A stretch of DNA of 64,000 bases from Streptomyces venezuelae (GTDB taxonomy: Bacteria; Actinomycetota; Actinomycetes; Streptomycetales; Streptomycetaceae). Made by a program: the position numbers and the translations under genes. The stretch spans positions 3,162,001 to 3,226,000 of the forward strand of contig NZ_CP029192.1 of the NCBI RefSeq assembly GCF_008642315.1. The letters are read 5' to 3'. The notes under the pieces are model-generated. The model was not told where the DNA came from and did no database searches. It saw only the letters and a program-made list of their open reading frames with translations. Numbering within the stretch: the first letter of the stretch is position 1; each line of letters begins with the position of its first letter. Below are positions 33,635 through 42,800 of the stretch, in pieces.

Positions 33635-33685
33635 CCCTCCGGCCCTCTCCGGCCCGTACGGTCCCGTACCGGCCACCCGCCTCGT

Positions 33686-33720
33686 AGAAGGCCCCGCCCC
33701 CACCCGGGGGCGGGCCTTCT
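33686..33720. terminator. Hairpin terminator after the helicase
   Basis: AGAAGGCCCCGCCCCC and GGGGGCGGGCCTTCT pair with one bulged C and a short loop, 51 bases after the helicase stop. Confidence 0.85.
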
Positions 33721-33796
33721 CGCGTCGCGCGCGGAGACCGTCGCGCACGGGGAGCCGCGCTGCCGCGCCCCGCAGGCCACCCGTTAGCCTCGGGCC

Positions 33797-34711
33797 ATGA
33801 GCAGGCCGCCCACCTTCGTACCGCCCCCGTGCGCGAGCGCACGGACCCTCCGCACCGCGCGGGGTGACTTCGCCGTGCTCGACGCCGTTCCGGCGGACGG
33901 TGTCCGGCGCCGAGGGACCGTGCTCCTGCTTCCCGGGTTCACCGGCAGCAAGGAGGACTTCATCGCCCTCCTGGAGCCGCTGACCGCCGCGGGCTACCGC
34001 GCGGTGACCGTGGACGGGCGCGGACAGTACGAGACGCCGGGCCCGGACGACGTGGCGGCGTACGCGCAGGAGGAGCTGGCCCGCGACGTACTGGCGCAGG
34101 CCGCCGCCCTGTCCGAGGAGGGGGATGAGGACAGGGGCGGGGGCTCCGCGGGCCGCCTGCACCTCCTCGGCCACTCCCTCGGCGGGCAGATCGCCCGCGC
34201 CGCCGTCCTGCTCGACGCCGGCCCCTTCGCCACCCTCACGCTGATGTCGTCGGGCCCCGCCGCGATCGTGCCCGAGCAGCGGACCCGTGCCCGGATGCTG
34301 GCGGACGCCCTCGCCGCGCTGTCCATGGACGAGGTGTGGCAGGCGATGCGGGCCATGGAGCCGCCGCCCCCGCAGGAGGCGGAGACGGGCGCGGAGGGCG
34401 ACGGGGGCGCGGGCAGCGGCGAGGCCCTGCGCGCCCGCTGGCTGCTGCACAGCCCGGCCCAGCTCATCGCCACCGGCAGGCAGCTCTCCACGGAGCCGGA
34501 CCGCGTGTCCGAGCTCGCCGCGCTGCCGCTGCCCAAGCACGTGATCTCGGGCGAGCGCGACGACACCTGGCCCGTGCCGCTCCTGGACGACATGGCCCGC
34601 CGCCTGGACGCCCACCGCACGGTGATCCGCGGCGCCGAGCACTCCCCCAACACCGACCGCCCCGCGGAGACGGCGGCGGCCCTGGCCGGGTTCTGGCGCC
34701 GCACCGGGTGA
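33797..34711 (+). CDS. Alpha/beta hydrolase
   Basis: This is a 304-residue cytoplasmic protein. LLLPGFTGSKEDF forms the oxyanion loop, GHSLGG the nucleophile elbow, SGERDDTW carries the acid and GAEHSPNTDRP the catalytic His. A low-complexity Glu/Gly/Ala insertion lies in the cap region at about residues 190-210. Substrate is unknown. It ends only four bases before the convergent NYN-domain gene, with no room for a separate terminator. Confidence 0.88.
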   Translation: MSRPPTFVPPPCASARTLRTARGDFAVLDAVPADGVRRRGTVLLLPGFTGSKEDFIALLEPLTAAGYRAVTVDGRGQYETPGPDDVAAYAQEELARDVLAQAAALSEEGDEDRGGGSAGRLHLLGHSLGGQIARAAVLLDAGPFATLTLMSSGPAAIVPEQRTRARMLADALAALSMDEVWQAMRAMEPPPPQEAETGAEGDGGAGSGEALRARWLLHSPAQLIATGRQLSTEPDRVSELAALPLPKHVISGERDDTWPVPLLDDMARRLDAHRTVIRGAEHSPNTDRPAETAAALAGFWRRTG

Positions 34712-34715
34712 CGGC

Positions 34716-35639
34716 TCAGTACTGCGCCTGAAGGTGCTCCCAGAACCCGTCCCGCAGCGCCCTGCGCAGATCCGACTGCCCGCGCAGCGAGTACTGGAGC
34801 AGCCGCTCCGCCTCGACCAGGAGGTCCTGGTCCACGGACCCGGGCAGGTAGGGGTGTCCGGGCAGCAGGCCCACCAGGGCCTCGCGGCCCCGTGCCCCGA
34901 GCCACTTGGCGGCGATCTGGGCGCCGACGAAGCGGACGTCGTCGCGGGAGGGGCGGTGCGCGGCCGTGGCCGTCTCGTACGTCGCGACGGTGCGCCGCGC
35001 CACGTACGGCTTGAAGAAGTCGAGGTCGAACGTGCGCTGGCTGTCGACCTCCCAGAGCAGCGCCTCCGCCTGGTTGCGTCCGTCGGATGCCTCGATGCCC
35101 CACAGGTGGACCCGCGCCCCGTACCCCTGCGCCGCCTCGACGGCCGAGACGAGGTCCTCGTCGCCGCCGATGAGCGCCGCGTCGCTGATGGCGCGGTGTC
35201 TGGCGAGTGACTCCAGGTCGCTGCGGATCAGGGAGTCGACGCCCTTCTGCTGGTTGTTGGCGTTGAGGTTGCCGAGCCTGACCTTGACGTCGGGGAGCTC
35301 GGCGATCGTCTGCTGCTCGGTGGTGTGGATGCGGCGCCTGGCGCCGTCGTACCAGTAGACGCGCAGCAGTCGGCTGTCCGCGAAGATCGTGCGCGCCTTG
35401 TCGATGAGCGCCTCGATGAGGCCCTCGGCGTCGAGGTCGAAGGCGCGGCGGTCCTCGGTCCCGGCGGCGAGTCGGCCCGCCGCGGCGTACAGGTACCCGG
35501 CGTCCACGAAGATCGCGTGCGTGGACGGTGTCCTGGCCACCTCGGCGAGGACGCGTTCGAGCAGGCTGTTGGCGCGCTCCAGCTGAGCGCTGATGTCGAC
35601 TGCGCCGGGGTCGACTGCGCTGGGGTCGGCGTCGTTCAT
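34716..35639 (-). CDS. NYN-domain (PIN-like) putative ribonuclease
   Basis: The ATG at 35639 gives 307 residues; an earlier in-frame ATG at 35678 adds 13 residues without support. The NYN domain spans about residues 35-190: IFVDAGYLYAAAGR holds the first Asp, then VYWYDGARRR, GVDSLIRSDLESLA and DAALIGGDEDLVSAVEAAQ, giving the acidic PIN-like active site. A C-terminal domain (about 210-307) resembles OST-HTH-like accessory regions only loosely. Members act on RNA; the target is unknown. Confidence 0.85.
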   Translation of the reverse strand: MNDADPSAVDPGAVDISAQLERANSLLERVLAEVARTPSTHAIFVDAGYLYAAAGRLAAGTEDRRAFDLDAEGLIEALIDKARTIFADSRLLRVYWYDGARRRIHTTEQQTIAELPDVKVRLGNLNANNQQKGVDSLIRSDLESLARHRAISDAALIGGDEDLVSAVEAAQGYGARVHLWGIEASDGRNQAEALLWEVDSQRTFDLDFFKPYVARRTVATYETATAAHRPSRDDVRFVGAQIAAKWLGARGREALVGLLPGHPYLPGSVDQDLLVEAERLLQYSLRGQSDLRRALRDGFWEHLQAQY

Positions 35640-35833
35640 ATCGGTCCCAGTCTCCCGCCGGTCACGCAGCGAACACAACCGCTCTCGCTACTCGCAGGTA
35701 ATTAGGTTACCGAAAAATTTCTTTAGCGTAGGGAATGTTTGCAGGGGGCAACTCGTTGACACCATCAGAGACACCGAGCAACACCACAGCAGTTCTCCTT
35801 GCAGGAGGATGACCAGACGAAGGGAGAAGCCTC
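35640..35833. promoter_or_regulatory. Divergent intergenic region, locally AT-rich
   Basis: The stretch 35700-35740 is unusually AT-rich for this genome and probably holds promoters for the NYN gene and the 50-residue gene. TTGACA lies at 35756-35761 in the plus direction, but no good -10 follows at the right spacing. Confidence 0.4.
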
Positions 35834-35986
35834 ATGCGCTTCGAAATCATGCGACTCGACGACGTCGACGGCTCGGCCGTGGACAGCACCGTCGTGGACG
35901 CCGCCTCCGTCAATCGGATCGTGCAGCAGGCCGCAGCGATCGGCCAGCGCATCTACATCCGCCCGGCCGACACCACGGCCTCGTAA
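35834..35986 (+). CDS. 50-residue conserved-looking small protein
   Basis: The ATG at 35834 follows AGGGAGAAG by five bases and the frame ends at TAA 35984-35986, directly before a very strong terminator. The product starts MRFEIMRLDDVDGSAVDS, contains ASVNRIVQQAAAIGQRIYI and ends RPADTTAS. Good ribosome site, typical codon use and its own terminator support it as a real gene. Function unknown. It marks the left border of the biosynthetic cluster. Confidence 0.75.
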   Translation: MRFEIMRLDDVDGSAVDSTVVDAASVNRIVQQAAAIGQRIYIRPADTTAS

Positions 35987-35996
35987 CGCAGACGTC

Positions 35997-36035
35997 GAAG
36001 GGCCCCCGGTACGGATTCCGTACCGGGGGCCCTTC
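35997..36035. terminator. Bidirectional terminator between the small gene and the P450 operon
   Basis: Perfect 18-base arms, GAAGGGCCCCCGGTACGG and its complement, flank a 3-base loop. It serves the small plus-strand gene and the minus-strand P450 that ends at 36050, and so closes the PKS-P450 operon. Confidence 0.92.
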
Positions 36036-36049
36036 GTGCGTTCGGCCAC

Positions 36050-37240
36050 TCAGCCGAAGGTGACCGGCAGCTGGTGCAGCCCGCGCAGCATCAGGCTGGG
36101 GCGCCAGCTGAGGGTCTCGGGGTCCGCGTCGAGCGCGAGACCGGGGCAGCGCTCCAGGAGCGTACGGAAGGCGATCGCGCCCTGCATGCGGGCCAGCGGC
36201 GCGCCCAGGCAGTGGTGGATGCCGTAGCCGAACGCCATGTGGCCGCGGGCGTCCCTGCGGATGTCGAAGCGGTCGGGCTCGGCGAACTTCCTGGGGTCGC
36301 GCGAGGCGGCGGCCAGCACCACGGCCACCGACTCACCGCTGTCGACGCGCACCCCGCCGATCTCCACCGGCTCCTTGGTGTAGCGGAAGGCGGTGGTCTC
36401 CACCGCTCCCTCGTAGCGGAGCATCTCCTCCACCGCGTTCTCCAGGAGCGACCAGTCGGCGCGCAACGCCGCCAGCTGGTCGGGGTGGCGCAGCAGGGCG
36501 AGCGTGCCGCTGGAGAGCAGGTTGGCCGCCGTCTCGTAGCCGGCCACCAGGAGCAGGAAGGCCATGCCGAGCATCTCCTCCGGGGAGAGCCGGTCGTCGT
36601 CCGTGGACAGGCCGCCGGCCAGCGCGCTCAGCAGGTCCGCTCCCGGATCCTGCCGCTTGGCGGCGACGAGCTCGGCGAGATAGCCGGTCATCGCCTGCGC
36701 GGCGGCCCCGGCCTCCTCGGGCCGGGTGAAGTCGGTGCTCGCCAGATACCAGTCGTGGAACATCTTGCGGTCCCCCGCGGGCACCCCGAGCAGTTCGCAG
36801 ATCACCGCGAGGGGCAGCGGCAGCGCGAACGCTTCGAGCAGGTCCGCCTTGCCGAGCGGCAGCATGGCATCCACCAGCTCGTCGGCGATCTGCTGGATCC
36901 GGGGCCGCAGCTCCGCTATCCGCCGGGGCGTGAAGTCCTTGGCGACGAGCTTGCGCAGCCGGGTGTGCTGCGGCGGGTCCGTCTGGACCATGTTCAGGCC
37001 GATGGAGTTGCCCCCGTCGTCCTGCCATCCGGCCGAGTGCCGGATGTCGTTGGACAGGCGCGGGTCGGCCAGTGCGGTACGTGCCGCCTCGTGGCCCACG
37101 ACGAGCCAGAACTCACCCGACGCGGCGGTCCGCACCCGGTGCACGGGGCCCTGGGCGCGCATCCGCTCGTAGACCGGGTACGGGTTGTCGACGAAATCCT
37201 GGCCGAGGCCGGTCAGGTCCTCGAAGTCTGTCACTGCCAC
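36050..37240 (-). CDS. Cytochrome P450, PikC/CYP107-like
   Basis: The GTG at 37240 with GAGGAAA upstream gives 396 residues. The I-helix oxygen-binding segment is LLLVAGYETAANL, the ExxR helix and RRD-type meander are present, and the haem loop is FGYGIHHCLG with C344 as the iron ligand. The N terminus (DLTGLGQDFVDNPYPVYERMRAQGPVHRV) resembles PikC, which hydroxylates macrolides. It is similar to the P450 at 38520-39719 and less so to the middle one. As the last gene of the PKS operon it probably performs a late oxidation of the polyketide. A redoxin partner is not in the window. Confidence 0.93.
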   Translation of the reverse strand: MAVTDFEDLTGLGQDFVDNPYPVYERMRAQGPVHRVRTAASGEFWLVVGHEAARTALADPRLSNDIRHSAGWQDDGGNSIGLNMVQTDPPQHTRLRKLVAKDFTPRRIAELRPRIQQIADELVDAMLPLGKADLLEAFALPLPLAVICELLGVPAGDRKMFHDWYLASTDFTRPEEAGAAAQAMTGYLAELVAAKRQDPGADLLSALAGGLSTDDDRLSPEEMLGMAFLLLVAGYETAANLLSSGTLALLRHPDQLAALRADWSLLENAVEEMLRYEGAVETTAFRYTKEPVEIGGVRVDSGESVAVVLAAASRDPRKFAEPDRFDIRRDARGHMAFGYGIHHCLGAPLARMQGAIAFRTLLERCPGLALDADPETLSWRPSLMLRGLHQLPVTFG

Positions 37241-37284
37241 GGTGTTTCCTCACGTGAGAACGGGGCGGTCCGAGCGGGCTGGAG

Positions 37285-38523
37285 TCAGCCCGTGGTCCAG
37301 GTGACCGGGAGGGCCAGCAGGCCGTTGATGACAAGGCCGCCCGGGATGTGCTGCGGTGCGAAGCCGGACGCGAGTTCCAGGTCCGGCAGGGCGTCGGCCA
37401 GGGTTTCCAGGGCGACGCGGGCCTCCAGCCGCGCCAGGCCCGCGCCGAGGCAGGCGTGGGGGCCGTGGCCGAACGCGAAGTGGCGCGGCGGGCCCGTCCG
37501 GTCGACGCGGAAGGTCTCCGGGTCCTCGGCCGTGTCGGGGGCGCGCCCCACCGCGGCGACCATCGCGTGCACCTTCGCGCCGGCCGGCACGGCCACCCCG
37601 CCCAGCGTCACGTCCTCGGTGGCGGTGCGGGGCGCGCTCTGCACCGAGGTGGTGAACCGGAGCCCCTCCTCGACGGCCGCGGGGATCAACTCCCGGTCGG
37701 CGACGAGCTTCTCCCACTGGGCCCGGTCCCGCAGCAGCTGGTGGACGGTGTTCGTGACGAGGTGGGTCGCCGTCTCGTGACCGGAGGCCAGCAGGACGAG
37801 GAGGCCGAGGACGGCGTCGTCGACGGTGCACACCGGGTCGCTCTGCGCGGCCGCGTCGGCGAACACGGTGAGCAGGTCGTCGGCCGGCTGCCGCCGCCGG
37901 TCCGCCAGCAGGGACCTGACGTACGCCTCGTACTCCAGCAGGCTCTTCGCGCACCGGAGTTGGTCCTCCGGCGGCAGCGGGAGCACCTGCATGAGCAGCC
38001 AGTCGCCCAGCCAGCCCTTGACGGTGGCCCGGTCCCCGGACGGGATGCCGATGATGTCGCAGAGCACGGTCAGCGGCAGCGGCTGCGTGAACTCGGCGAG
38101 CAGATCGACGCTGCCCGTGTCCTTGAAGCCGTCCACCAGCGTCCGGGCCGCGGCCCGGACGGCGGGCTCGTGGCGCCGCAGGGCGCGCTCGGAGAACTCC
38201 TCGTCCACGAGCGCGCGGAACCTGCCGTGCTCGGCGGGGTCGGCGTTGAACGGCGCGACCCGGTAGAAGACCGAGTCGGCCAGGAGCTGCCCGCACTCGT
38301 CGGTGAACCCGTACGCGCCGTGGGTGTTGGTGCGGGCGGTGAACCGCTCGGTGTCCGTCAGTACGGCGGCCACCTCGTCGCGCCCCGTGACGATCCACGG
38401 CCCCTGCGCCGACATGGGGCAGACGGGGGCGCTCTCCCGGGCGACGCGGTACGCCTCGTACGGGCTCGCCATGTACTGCGGGCTCATGAGGTCGAACAGC
38501 TTCGCGGGGTCGGTCTCACTCAC
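37285..38523 (-). CDS. Cytochrome P450, divergent from its two neighbours
   Basis: The start is a GTG at 38523 overlapping the previous P450 stop by four bases, with AAAGGAAC just upstream; an open frame extends further but codes for nothing recognisable. The protein has 412 residues with the I-helix LLASGHETATHLV and haem loop FGHGPHACLG (C358). The N terminus MSETDPAKLFDLMSPQYMASPYEAYR and the substrate-recognition regions differ from the two PikC-like enzymes, so a different site or reaction is likely. It is translationally coupled to the upstream P450. Confidence 0.92.
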   Translation of the reverse strand: MSETDPAKLFDLMSPQYMASPYEAYRVARESAPVCPMSAQGPWIVTGRDEVAAVLTDTERFTARTNTHGAYGFTDECGQLLADSVFYRVAPFNADPAEHGRFRALVDEEFSERALRRHEPAVRAAARTLVDGFKDTGSVDLLAEFTQPLPLTVLCDIIGIPSGDRATVKGWLGDWLLMQVLPLPPEDQLRCAKSLLEYEAYVRSLLADRRRQPADDLLTVFADAAAQSDPVCTVDDAVLGLLVLLASGHETATHLVTNTVHQLLRDRAQWEKLVADRELIPAAVEEGLRFTTSVQSAPRTATEDVTLGGVAVPAGAKVHAMVAAVGRAPDTAEDPETFRVDRTGPPRHFAFGHGPHACLGAGLARLEARVALETLADALPDLELASGFAPQHIPGGLVINGLLALPVTWTTG

Positions 38524-39719
38524 TGGGGGTTCCTTTCGTAGCGCACCGGCAGGCGGAGGAGCCCGCGCATGAGGCTGGGGCGCCAGGCCAGCGTGCCGGG
38601 GTCCGTGTCGAGGGCCAGGTCGGGGCAGCGCTCCAGCAGGGCGCGCAGGGCGATGGTGGCCTCCAGGCGGGCGAGCGGCGCCCCGAGGCAGTGGTGGACC
38701 CCGTGGCTGAAGCCGAGGTGGCCGCGCGCGTCGCGCCCGATGTCGAAGCGGTCGGGCTCGGGGAAGCGCTCCGGGTCCCGGTTGGCCGCCGCGAGGAGGA
38801 CGAGCACGGGGTCCCCTGCCGGGATCACCGAGCCCGCGATCTCCACGTCCTCGGCGGCGAAACGGTGCGCCGTGGAGTGCGAGGGACCGTCGTAGCGGAG
38901 CATCTCCTCGACGGCGTCGTCGATCAGGGCGGGGTCGGATCTCAGCGCGGCGAGCTGCTCCGGATTGCGCAGCAGCGCGCACGTGCCGTTCGCGATGAGG
39001 TTGACGGTGGTCTCGTGTCCGGCGACGAGCAGCAGGAACGCCATGCCGAGCATCTCGTCCGCCGAGAGGCTGTCGCCGTCCTCGTCCATGGTGCGCACCA
39101 GCGCGCTGAGCAGGTCCTCGCCGGACGAGGTGCGCTTGCCCTCGATGAGCGCGGCCAGATAGGCGGTCATGCCGTGGACGGCGGCACCGGCGGCTTCGGC
39201 GCTGCTGGGGAAGACGATCTCCCCCGACCACCGCTGGAACTGTTCCCGGTCCTCGGCGGGGACGCCGAGGAGTTCGCAGATGACGGCCATCGGCAGCGGC
39301 ATCGCGAACGCCTCGACGAGGTCGGCCCCGCCCAGCGGCAGCATGGCGTCGAGCAGTTCGTCGGCGATCCGCTGGATGCGCGGGCGCAGCGCCTCGATGC
39401 GGCGGGCGGTGAACTCCCTGGCCACGAGCCGCCGCAGCCGGGTGTGGTGGGGCGGGTCGGTCTGCAGCATGTTCAGGCCGATGGCGTTGCCGCCGTCGTC
39501 CTGCCAGGAGGACGAGTGGCGGATGTCGTTGCGCAGGCGCGGATCGGTCAGGGCGGCGCGGGCCTCCGCGTGCCCGACGATCAGCCAGATGTCTCCGGCG
39601 TCGTACGTGGGCACGCGGTGCACGGGGCCCTGCTCGCGCAGGTGGGTGTAGATCGCGTACGGGTCCGAGGCGAAGTCCGCGCCGGGCGGGGCCACCTTGT
39701 CGAAGGCGGGCATGGTCAT
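38520..39719 (-). CDS. Cytochrome P450, PikC/CYP107-like
   Basis: The ATG at 39719 has AGGAAG about ten bases upstream and gives 399 residues. Landmarks are VAGHETTVNLI in the I helix, with the acid-alcohol pair intact, and FSHGVHHCLG with C344 as ligand; the usual second Gly of FGxG is replaced by Ser-His. The PikC-like N terminus and SRP segments make it a paralog of the 36050-37240 gene. It is the first gene after the PKS thioesterase, 88 bases downstream. Confidence 0.93.
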   Translation of the reverse strand: MTMPAFDKVAPPGADFASDPYAIYTHLREQGPVHRVPTYDAGDIWLIVGHAEARAALTDPRLRNDIRHSSSWQDDGGNAIGLNMLQTDPPHHTRLRRLVAREFTARRIEALRPRIQRIADELLDAMLPLGGADLVEAFAMPLPMAVICELLGVPAEDREQFQRWSGEIVFPSSAEAAGAAVHGMTAYLAALIEGKRTSSGEDLLSALVRTMDEDGDSLSADEMLGMAFLLLVAGHETTVNLIANGTCALLRNPEQLAALRSDPALIDDAVEEMLRYDGPSHSTAHRFAAEDVEIAGSVIPAGDPVLVLLAAANRDPERFPEPDRFDIGRDARGHLGFSHGVHHCLGAPLARLEATIALRALLERCPDLALDTDPGTLAWRPSLMRGLLRLPVRYERNPQ

Positions 39720-39807
39720 GAGAGTGCTTCCTGTCTTCTGGTCGCTGAGGGTGTCGAAGCCTTCGAGAGCGTCGTGGCCCCTGAGGGCGTCGTGGCCCGG
39801 GAAGGGG

Positions 39808-42800
39808 TCACAGGCCGCGTTCGGCGAGCCAGTTCTCGATGGCGCCGGTGGTCAGCGGCAGGTTGTGTTCCATGATCGTGAAGTGGTCTCCGGGGGTTTC
39901 CTGGGCCGTGTGGGGCAGCGGCCAGTACGCCCGCCAGCCCTCGTCCTCGAACCCCTCGTCCTGGTACGGCATGGGCTCGGCGGCGCTCAGGAAGAGCGTC
40001 GGCGCCTTGATGGGCCGCAGCACGCACTGCTGCATGAAGAGGGCGTTGTAGCGGCCCATGGCCGTCAGCTTCACGCCGTTCAGGGCGAACGGGCCGAGAA
40101 GCCGTTCGCGGGAGTCGAGGCCCTCGTTCATGGCGAGGGTGGTCTTCTCCGCGAACTGGTGGGTCGCCTGGAACGTGTCGAGGAGGACCACCGCGTCGGG
40201 CGTCAGGCCCGCCTCCTCGGCCCGCATGGCCAGGGTGTGGGCGATGAGGCCGCCCATGGAGTGCCCGAGCAGGACGAACGGCTCGCTTCCCACGGTCTCG
40301 CGCAGCTGCACGAGGTGCGTCTCGACCAGGGCGTCGAAGGTCTCGGCCACCAGCTCGCCCTCGGCGTAGCCGGGGTTGACCAGCGACAGGACGTCCCGCT
40401 TGCCCTCGAAGTGCTGCGCCATCATGGCGTACTGGATCGGCCCCGCCGTGGCGGTGATCGCGGGCAGGCACACCAGCTTGGTCCTGCTGCCGTCGCCGGT
40501 GGCCATCCGGACCGGGGGCAGTACGTGGTCGGCGGCCTCCTCGACGGTGAAGGAAGGACGGAGCCAGCCCGCCGCCTGGATCAGGTCCATGCCCGTCGAA
40601 CCGGTCCTGCCGAGGGCGTACGCCTGGTGGTAGAGCGCGGTGATGCTGTCCATGGGTTCGGCGGGGGCGGCGGGGGCGGCGGGGGCGGCCGGCTCGGGCG
40701 TCGGCCCGGCTGCCGCCTCGGGCGCGGTGTCCTGCTGCTCGCCCCCGGCCCCCGACTCGTCGGCACCTGAGGCATCTTGCGCCTCCGTCCGGGCTTCCAG
40801 CAGCTCGGCGAGGCGGCCCGCGAGCTGGCTGGTGGTGGAGTACTCGAACGTCGTCGTCGCCGGGAGCCGCAGGTCCAGCAGGGTGCCGAGACGGTCCCGC
40901 AGGGTGATGCCCCCGATCGAGTCGATCCCCAGGTCGAGGAACGTGACGTCCCCGCCGACGTCGGTGGCGTCGTGGCGCAGTACGGCGGTGAGCTGATCGC
41001 GGATGAGCCGGGCGAGGAGTTCGGTCCTTTCCTTGGGGGCGGCGTCCTTCACCAGGCGGGCGGCGGCGCTGTCCGCGGCCGTGCGCCGGGGCACCTCGCG
41101 CGGTTCGGGCCGGGCCGCGGTGGCCTCCGCCGCCTCCTGGAACCGTGCGCGGTCGACGGCTCGCAGGCTCAACTCGGCGACGGTCGCAACCGGTTGGCCG
41201 ATGCTGCCCGCGAGGTGGACGGCGATGGTCTCCGGGCCCGTTGCCGACAGGCGCACGCGGAGCGTGGTGGTGGGCGCCGAGTGCAGGTGGATCCCGGACC
41301 AGGAGAACGGGATGCGGACCTGTGCCGCGCCCTCTCCGTCCGGGCCTTCGACGGCGCCGTCGGCCGCTCCCGCCGCGTGCAGGGAGGCGTCGAGGAGCGC
41401 GGGGTGCAGGGCGAAGCCCTCCGCGGTGCGGGTCACCCCGTCGCCGAGGGACACCTCGGCGAAGATCTCCGTGCCGCGCCGCCAGGCGGTGTGCAGGCCC
41501 CGGAAGGCGGGCCCGTACGCGAATCCGCGGTCGGCGAGGCCGTCGTAGAAGCCGTCCAGCGGAACGGCCGTGGCGTCCGGCGGTGGCCAGGCGCCGGAGA
41601 GCTCCGCGAAGGCGGCGGTGCCGGTGCCGTCGGTTCCGGTGCCAGTGTCGGTGCCGGGGGCCGCGAGTGCCGTGGCGTGGCGCGTCCAGCCGGACGCCGT
41701 GTCGGCGCCGGTGGTCTCCGCGCGGGAGTGGACGGTCAGGACGCGCTGTCCGCCCGCGTCGGGCGTGCCCACCTCCACCTGGACGTGCACGGCGGTGGAC
41801 GCGCCGAGGAACAGCGGTTCCTCGACGGTGAGTTCGGTGATCCGGGGACATCCCGACGCCCCGCCCGCGTACAGCGCCCAGTCGACGAAGACGCTGCCGG
41901 GCAGGATCACCGTGCCGAGCACCGAGTGGTCGGCGAGCCAGGGGTGGGTCGTACGGGACAGCCTGCCGGTGTACACGAGGGTGTCGCTGCCGACCGGGGT
42001 GACGGCGCCCGCCAGCAGCGGGTGATCCGTCCCCGTCAGGCCGACGCCGCTCGCGTCGCCGGTGTGTTCGGGGGCGTCCAGCCAGTACCGCTGCCTGCGG
42101 AAGGCGTAGGTCGGCAGGTCGACGGCCCGGCCGCCCTCGAAGGTCCGCGACCAGTCCACGGCGGTGCCGTTCACGAAGACCTCGGCGAGGGCCGTGAGCA
42201 GTTGCTCCCTGCCGTCCTCACCGCGTCGCAGCGTGCCGGTGACGACGGCCTCCGTGCCGTCCGCGCGCTCCTCCAGCGTGTGCTCGATCGCGTTGGTCAG
42301 GACCGGATGCGGGCTGACCTCCACGAACACGTGGTGTCCCGCGTCGGCGACGGCGCGCGTCGCGCGGTCAAACCGTACGGTCTCGCGCAGGTTGCGGTAC
42401 CAGTACTCGGCTCCGGCCGCGCCGCCGTCCAGCGGCTCCCCGGTCACGGCGGAGTACATCGGTACGTCGCCGGGTGCGGGCACGACGGGGGCGGCCAGCT
42501 CCATCAACTGCTCGCGGACCGCCTCGACGTGCGGGGTGTGCGAGGCGTAGTCCACGGGGATGCGGCGGGCCCGCACGCCCTCGCGCTCGCACGCCTCCAT
42601 CAGCTCGTCCAGGGCCGACGCGTCACCGGCGACCACAGTGGCGCCGGGTCCGTTGACCGTGGCCACGCAGATCCGCTCGCCCCACGGCGCGAGGAGCTCC
42701 GGCACCCGGTCGACCGGGCGGGCCAGCGACACCATGCCGCCGAGGCCGGACAGTTCGCCGCCGATCAGCCTGCTGCGCAGGGCCACGATCCGGGCGGCGT

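Noticed and set aside
423..37256. CACGTG sites upstream of narG (423-428), the hydrolase at 27552 (27574 and 27586) and the P450 at 37240 (37250)
   Set aside because: CACGTG is frequent by chance in DNA this rich in GC; apart from the close pair at 27574/27586 nothing suggests a shared operator.
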